Below are positions 23,164 to 25,978 of a DNA stretch of 25,978 bases, in pieces (within the stretch, counting starts at the first letter, position 1; every line of letters starts with the position of its first letter). Made by a program: the position numbers and the translations under genes. The DNA comes from Micromonospora_J zhanjiangensis (GTDB lineage Bacteria; Actinomycetota; Actinomycetes; Mycobacteriales; Micromonosporaceae), in contig NZ_JBHSBN010000046.1 of assembly GCF_042650605.1 (NCBI RefSeq), forward strand, positions 1 to 25,978, written 5' to 3'. A model generated the notes under the pieces. The model was not told the origin of the DNA, ran no database searches, and saw nothing but the letters and a program-made list of their open reading frames with translations.

Positions 23164-24273
23164 TCAATGTGTGACCGTAAACATCGCCCGGTCCGCAGAG
23201 CCTTTACGCGGTCGCTCAGCGGTCCGGATGTCGCCGGCCGGGTCGAGCGGCGAGGCCGTCGAGAGCAGCGGTCGGAGCGGACCGTCGTCGACGGTCCCGG
23301 GCAGCCGCCGGGCCAGTCCGGCGAGCAGGTCGGCGACCTGGACCCGCGGGTCGTCCCGGGAGTCGACCATCACCAGCCCGGCCAGCGGCGACGCGCCCGC
23401 CGACGGCTCGGCGTTGCCGGTCGGCGAGGACCCGATGCCGGTCGTCAGGGCCTGCTGGAGGCGGCGCAACCGGTCGGCCGTGAGCGCGCTCTGTTCGTCG
23501 TGCGTCACCAGCACCCGCCGATCCCCGTCGCTCCAGAACAGGACGGTCTCCGCCAAGGCCGGCAACATCGGCTCCAGCGGTGGCGGGATCGACCGGTCCT
23601 GCGTGCCCAGCCGGTCCAGGACGGCGTTCACCCGACTGCGATCGAGGCCGCGCAGCACCGCCTCGGCCCGCGCTCCCAATCCATGTCGGACCAGCGCGTC
23701 CCGCGCCTGGAGGAACCGTTCCGCGCTCTGCCGGTCCGGGCGGTCCCGGCGCTTGGTGCGGGTCATCTCGACGAAGGCCGCGAGAAAGCCGTCCCAGTCG
23801 GGACCGGCCGGGCGACCGGCCCGGTACAGAGCGACGGCGGCGGGACGGCTCTCCTGGGCCAGGCGCGTTCCGGCCGCGTACGTCGGCTCGGCCAGCAGCA
23901 GGTCGATGATCCGGGTGACCAGGAAGTACTGCTTGTCGACCAGGTGCACGTGCGCGCGCCCGCGCAGCGCCGCCAGAAACCAGCGCAGCGCGGCACCCGC
24001 CTCGGGTCGGCGCGGGAAGTGCCGGGACTTGACCTCGTCGGGCGAGAACCGGTAACCGGACCGCAGCGTCGCGATCAGTTCCGCCGCCTCCCCCGTGCTC
24101 AGATCGACACTCGCGTGGGTGATCAGCGGGGTCGCCGGGTCGAGCAGGTTGGTGCCGGAGAAACCCGACTCGTCGCAGGCGATCTCCACGACCGGACCGG
24201 TCACCGCCGCGACCGGCGGCAGCCCGCCCTGAAGCGGCAGCCGCCTGCCCGCTTGTCCGGCCATGCGGACCAT
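23164..24273 (-). CDS. DUF3800-like protein
   Basis: The product is 369 aa. Near the N terminus it has VEIACDESGFSGTNLLDPAT and near the C terminus VMVDSRDDPRVQVADLLAGL. Paired DESG and DS-x-QxADLxAG motifs of this kind are the hallmarks I associate with DUF3800, a family suspected of an RNase H-like fold; its function is not established, though members often sit near phage or defence genes. The middle has HVHLVDKQYFLVTRIIDLLL and FVEMTRTKRRDRPDRQSAER. Two start codons, 24273 and 24264, are close together, neither with a clear ribosome site; a later start nearer residue 25 is possible. The gene stands alone, and its neighbours are a GH2 enzyme and a deacetylase. Confidence 0.6.
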   Translation of the reverse strand: MVRMAGQAGRRLPLQGGLPPVAAVTGPVVEIACDESGFSGTNLLDPATPLITHASVDLSTGEAAELIATLRSGYRFSPDEVKSRHFPRRPEAGAALRWFLAALRGRAHVHLVDKQYFLVTRIIDLLLAEPTYAAGTRLAQESRPAAVALYRAGRPAGPDWDGFLAAFVEMTRTKRRDRPDRQSAERFLQARDALVRHGLGARAEAVLRGLDRSRVNAVLDRLGTQDRSIPPPLEPMLPALAETVLFWSDGDRRVLVTHDEQSALTADRLRRLQQALTTGIGSSPTGNAEPSAGASPLAGLVMVDSRDDPRVQVADLLAGLARRLPGTVDDGPLRPLLSTASPLDPAGDIRTAERPRKGSADRAMFTVTH

Positions 24274-24593
24274 GGTGGCGGACCCGCCCCGATCGGGCCA
24301 CCGGGTTTACCGACGGCCACGGCGCCGGTCCGAGCCCGGCGTCGCGACGTTCGCCGCCCGCCGCCCGCGTCGGTGTGGCACACTTACCGCCGTGCAGCCT
24401 CGCCCCGCCCGTCCGCGCACCCTGGCATGTCCCGGGGCCGCGGACGCGTGCTGGTGGCGCGCCGCGGCCTGAGGCCCGCCGTCGCCCGATTCTCCGGGCC
24501 GGTCGCGCCGACTCCACCAGCTGTCCGGACCACGCTTCCGACGTGGCGGTTGGCGTCGCACGTCGGGTGACCTCGGTTGGCGGGAATCTCCAC
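24274..24593. other. divergent intergenic region
   Basis: These 320 bases separate the divergent DUF3800-like and PIG-L genes and must hold both promoters. No confident -35/-10 pair, palindrome or short gene was found. An 84-codon frame on the minus strand (24307-24561) is Arg/Pro-rich with no ribosome site and is not called. Confidence 0.4.
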
Positions 24594-25388
24594 ATGAACA
24601 TGCTCGGCACCCTCGTCGTCCTGCACGCGCACCCCGACGACGAGGCCATCTTCACCGGTGCCACGATCCGGCGCGCGGCCGACAGCGGCGCCCGGGTCGT
24701 CCTGGTCACCGCGACCGGCGGCGAGGCCGGCCGGCCCAGGATCGCCCTGGCCGAAGGGGAGGCGCTGCACCGGCGACGCGTCGTGGAACTCGAACGCGCC
24801 TGCGAGGTGCTCGGGGTCGCCCGGCTGGTGCTGCTGAACTACCACGACTCGGGTGCGCACGCCGGCCCGTACCGGCCGGGCAGCCTGGGGGCCACCCCCG
24901 CGGCGAACGTCGCCGACCGCGTCGAGGCCGTCGTCCGCGAGGAGGCCGCCGCGGCGCTCGCCTACTACGACCGCGGCGGCATCTACCCGCACGTCGACCA
25001 TCTCCAGGTCCACCGGGCCGGCGCGCGGGTGGTCGCCCGGACCGGCATCACCGGGTACGAGGCGACGGTCGACCGGGAGGCGCTGCGCGCCGGGCCGTAC
25101 CACGTGGTGCAGTCCGCCGCGGACGACTCGCCGGACATCGGCGTCCCGCCCGGCGAGGTGTCGTGCGCGATCCAGGCCGACGGGACCGAACTGCTGGCGA
25201 AGATGGCGGCCATGTCGGCGCACGCCAGCCAGATCGGCCCGCGCTGGCTCGACCCGACCCGGTTCGCGGCGACGTACGGGCGGGAGTGGTTCGTCCGCCG
25301 GGGCGACGCGGGCCTGCTGGACGCGCTGACGGCGAACCGACCGACCACCAGGGCCCGCCGAACTCCGGAGCCCGTCGCGGCGCGGTGA
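24594..25388 (+). CDS. PIG-L/LmbE-family zinc-dependent N-deacetylase
   Basis: The 264-aa product starts MNMLGTLVVLHAHPDDEAIF, with the zinc-binding AHPDDE (H13, D16) in the family position. VVLVTATGGEAG and a second zinc motif YPHVDHLQVH (H133, H136, H140 region) follow. The family removes acetyl groups from GlcNAc-containing substrates; in actinobacteria the best-known members are MshB (mycothiol synthesis) and Mca (mycothiol-conjugate amidase). This one resembles that group in layout but is somewhat short, and I do not assign it to either. There is no signal peptide, so it should be cytosolic. The ATG at 24594 is used; a second ATG lies two codons on. The ribosome site is weak. It is a single-gene unit. 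Confidence 0.85.
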   Translation: MNMLGTLVVLHAHPDDEAIFTGATIRRAADSGARVVLVTATGGEAGRPRIALAEGEALHRRRVVELERACEVLGVARLVLLNYHDSGAHAGPYRPGSLGATPAANVADRVEAVVREEAAAALAYYDRGGIYPHVDHLQVHRAGARVVARTGITGYEATVDREALRAGPYHVVQSAADDSPDIGVPPGEVSCAIQADGTELLAKMAAMSAHASQIGPRWLDPTRFAATYGREWFVRRGDAGLLDALTANRPTTRARRTPEPVAAR

Positions 25389-25692
25389 ACCATGCGGTTC
25401 CCGCCCGGAAAGGCGACCACCACGGCTCCGAAAATTATCGACATTGACCGATTGTTAGGCCGTGGGTAGGGTCCGTTTCAGTCACCCACATGTTTCTTGA
25501 GCATTTCGAATCCAGCGGGTGACGCGCGCAATGGTCGCGGCCCGCCGGCTCCGGTCCGGGCGGAGCACGGCACGGCGATAACAGGGCCATCGCCGCCGCC
25601 GACGGTCGCTCCCGTGACGCTCCACGACGGGTACGTGGGTGCGCCCGCGCGCTTCCCCGCATCAATTCGTCTGATTCGCACGAAGGAGTGTC
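25389..25692 (+). other. upstream and leader region of the xlnA-like gene
   Basis: These 304 bases hold the promoter at 25444-25472 and then a leader of about 210 bases before the ATG. A small hairpin (GAACC-ATGC-GGTTC, 25387-25400) right after the PIG-L stop might be a weak terminator. CGAAAATTATCG (25429-25440) only poorly resembles the xylanase palindrome seen at 15204. No gene is seen. Confidence 0.5.
25444..25472 (+). promoter_or_regulatory. promoter of the xlnA-like gene
   Basis: TTGACC (25444-25449), a 17-base spacer and TAGGGT (25467-25472) match the vegetative actinobacterial promoter pattern. The implied start near 25480 leaves a long 5' leader of about 210 bases. Confidence 0.55.
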
Positions 25693-25978
25693 ATGAAGCG
25701 TCTGCTCGGACGGGGTCGTCCCCGATTGATACTGGCGGCGGCCACCAGTGCGTTGGCCGTGGCCGGCGTGTCCCTGGTAACGGTCGGCTCGGCCGACGCG
25801 GCGGCGACAACGCTGGGCGCCGCGGCCGCCCAGTCGGGCCGCTACTTCGGCACCGCGATCGCCGCCGGCCGCCTCGGCGACTCCGCCTACACCACCATCG
25901 CGGCGCGTGAGTTCAACATGGTCACCGCCGAGAACGAGATGAAACCCGACGCCACCGAACCCAACCAGAACCAGTTCA
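25693..25978 (+). CDS. xlnA: GH10 endo-1,4-beta-xylanase, XlnA type (5' part, cut by window edge)
   Basis: Ninety-five residues are visible. A signal peptide with a basic start (MKRLLGRGRPRLILAAATSA) probably ends at SADAA. The mature N terminus (TLGAAAAQSGRYFGTAI, then AREFNMVTAENEMKPDATEP) is the characteristic start of Streptomyces XlnA-type GH10 enzymes, including the conserved N-M-V-T-A-E-N-E-M-K segment of the first barrel strands. Enzymes of this type usually carry a CBM after the barrel, but that part lies outside the window, as do the catalytic Glu residues. AAGGAG lies four bases before the ATG at 25693. This is the second GH10 gene here and has a different control region from the first. 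Confidence 0.9.
   Translation, partial: MKRLLGRGRPRLILAAATSALAVAGVSLVTVGSADAAATTLGAAAAQSGRYFGTAIAAGRLGDSAYTTIAAREFNMVTAENEMKPDATEPNQNQF

Noticed and set aside
24307..24561. 84-codon minus-strand frame in the divergent intergenic region
   Set aside because: Arg/Pro-rich, no ribosome site and no family resemblance.
25429..25440. CGAAAATTATCG as a third xylanase operator
   Set aside because: It breaks the dyad at the centre and right half; two mismatches in so short a motif are not convincing.

Overview
The window is very GC-rich, has almost exclusively G/C-ending codons in its solid genes, and carries actinobacterial markers: furA-katG, SmpB, an ECF sigma factor, a class II HelD motor, CBM2-linked glycoside hydrolases and an xlnA-type GH10. 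Together these point to a filamentous actinomycete. Micromonosporaceae is my best guess, but it is an inference from gene content, not from a marker alignment.

Layout. Positions 1-1822: the tail of a Phd/YefM-like antitoxin abuts a doubly damaged polysaccharide deacetylase/glycosyltransferase gene (an internal deletion with frameshift, plus loss of the C terminus) and its small membrane companion. Positions 2056-3604: an ECF sigma factor and a single-pass membrane partner. Positions 3963-4601: a four-segment membrane protein with a terminator. Positions 4830-5572: a small unknown gene coupled to smpB. Positions 5544-6530: an APH-like kinase that overlaps smpB tail to tail. Positions 6702-10834: a translationally coupled pair of a GT4-GT2 fusion glycosyltransferase and a HemN-like radical SAM protein, bounded downstream by a 23-bp hairpin. 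A possible 93-aa, TTA-containing gene lies upstream on the same strand. This is the best candidate here for an undescribed pathway. Positions 11559-13871: HelD, a motor that recycles RNA polymerase.

Positions 13948-15135: a secreted GH10 xylanase whose promoter is bracketed by two CGAAA(C/G)TTTCG palindromes. Positions 15407-18135: the furA-katG oxidative-stress operon with a leaderless-type promoter and Fur operator. Positions 18166-18873: an AlkD-like DNA repair protein. Positions 18947-19998: an ArsR/SRPBCC overlapping pair with a palindrome in its promoter. Positions 20187-22976: a secreted CBM2-GH2 enzyme with a LacI-type operator. Positions 23164-24273: a DUF3800-like protein. Positions 24594-25388: a PIG-L/LmbE deacetylase. 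From 25693 to the window edge: the start of an xlnA-like GH10 xylanase.

How they work together. The two GH10 xylanases and the CBM2-GH2 enzyme form a loose plant-polysaccharide region, with each gene under its own operator or promoter. furA-katG and the AlkD-like gene sit together as stress and repair functions. Most transcription units end in perfect GC-rich hairpins, so the units are short and independent. No tRNA, rRNA, CRISPR array or insertion sequence was recognised.
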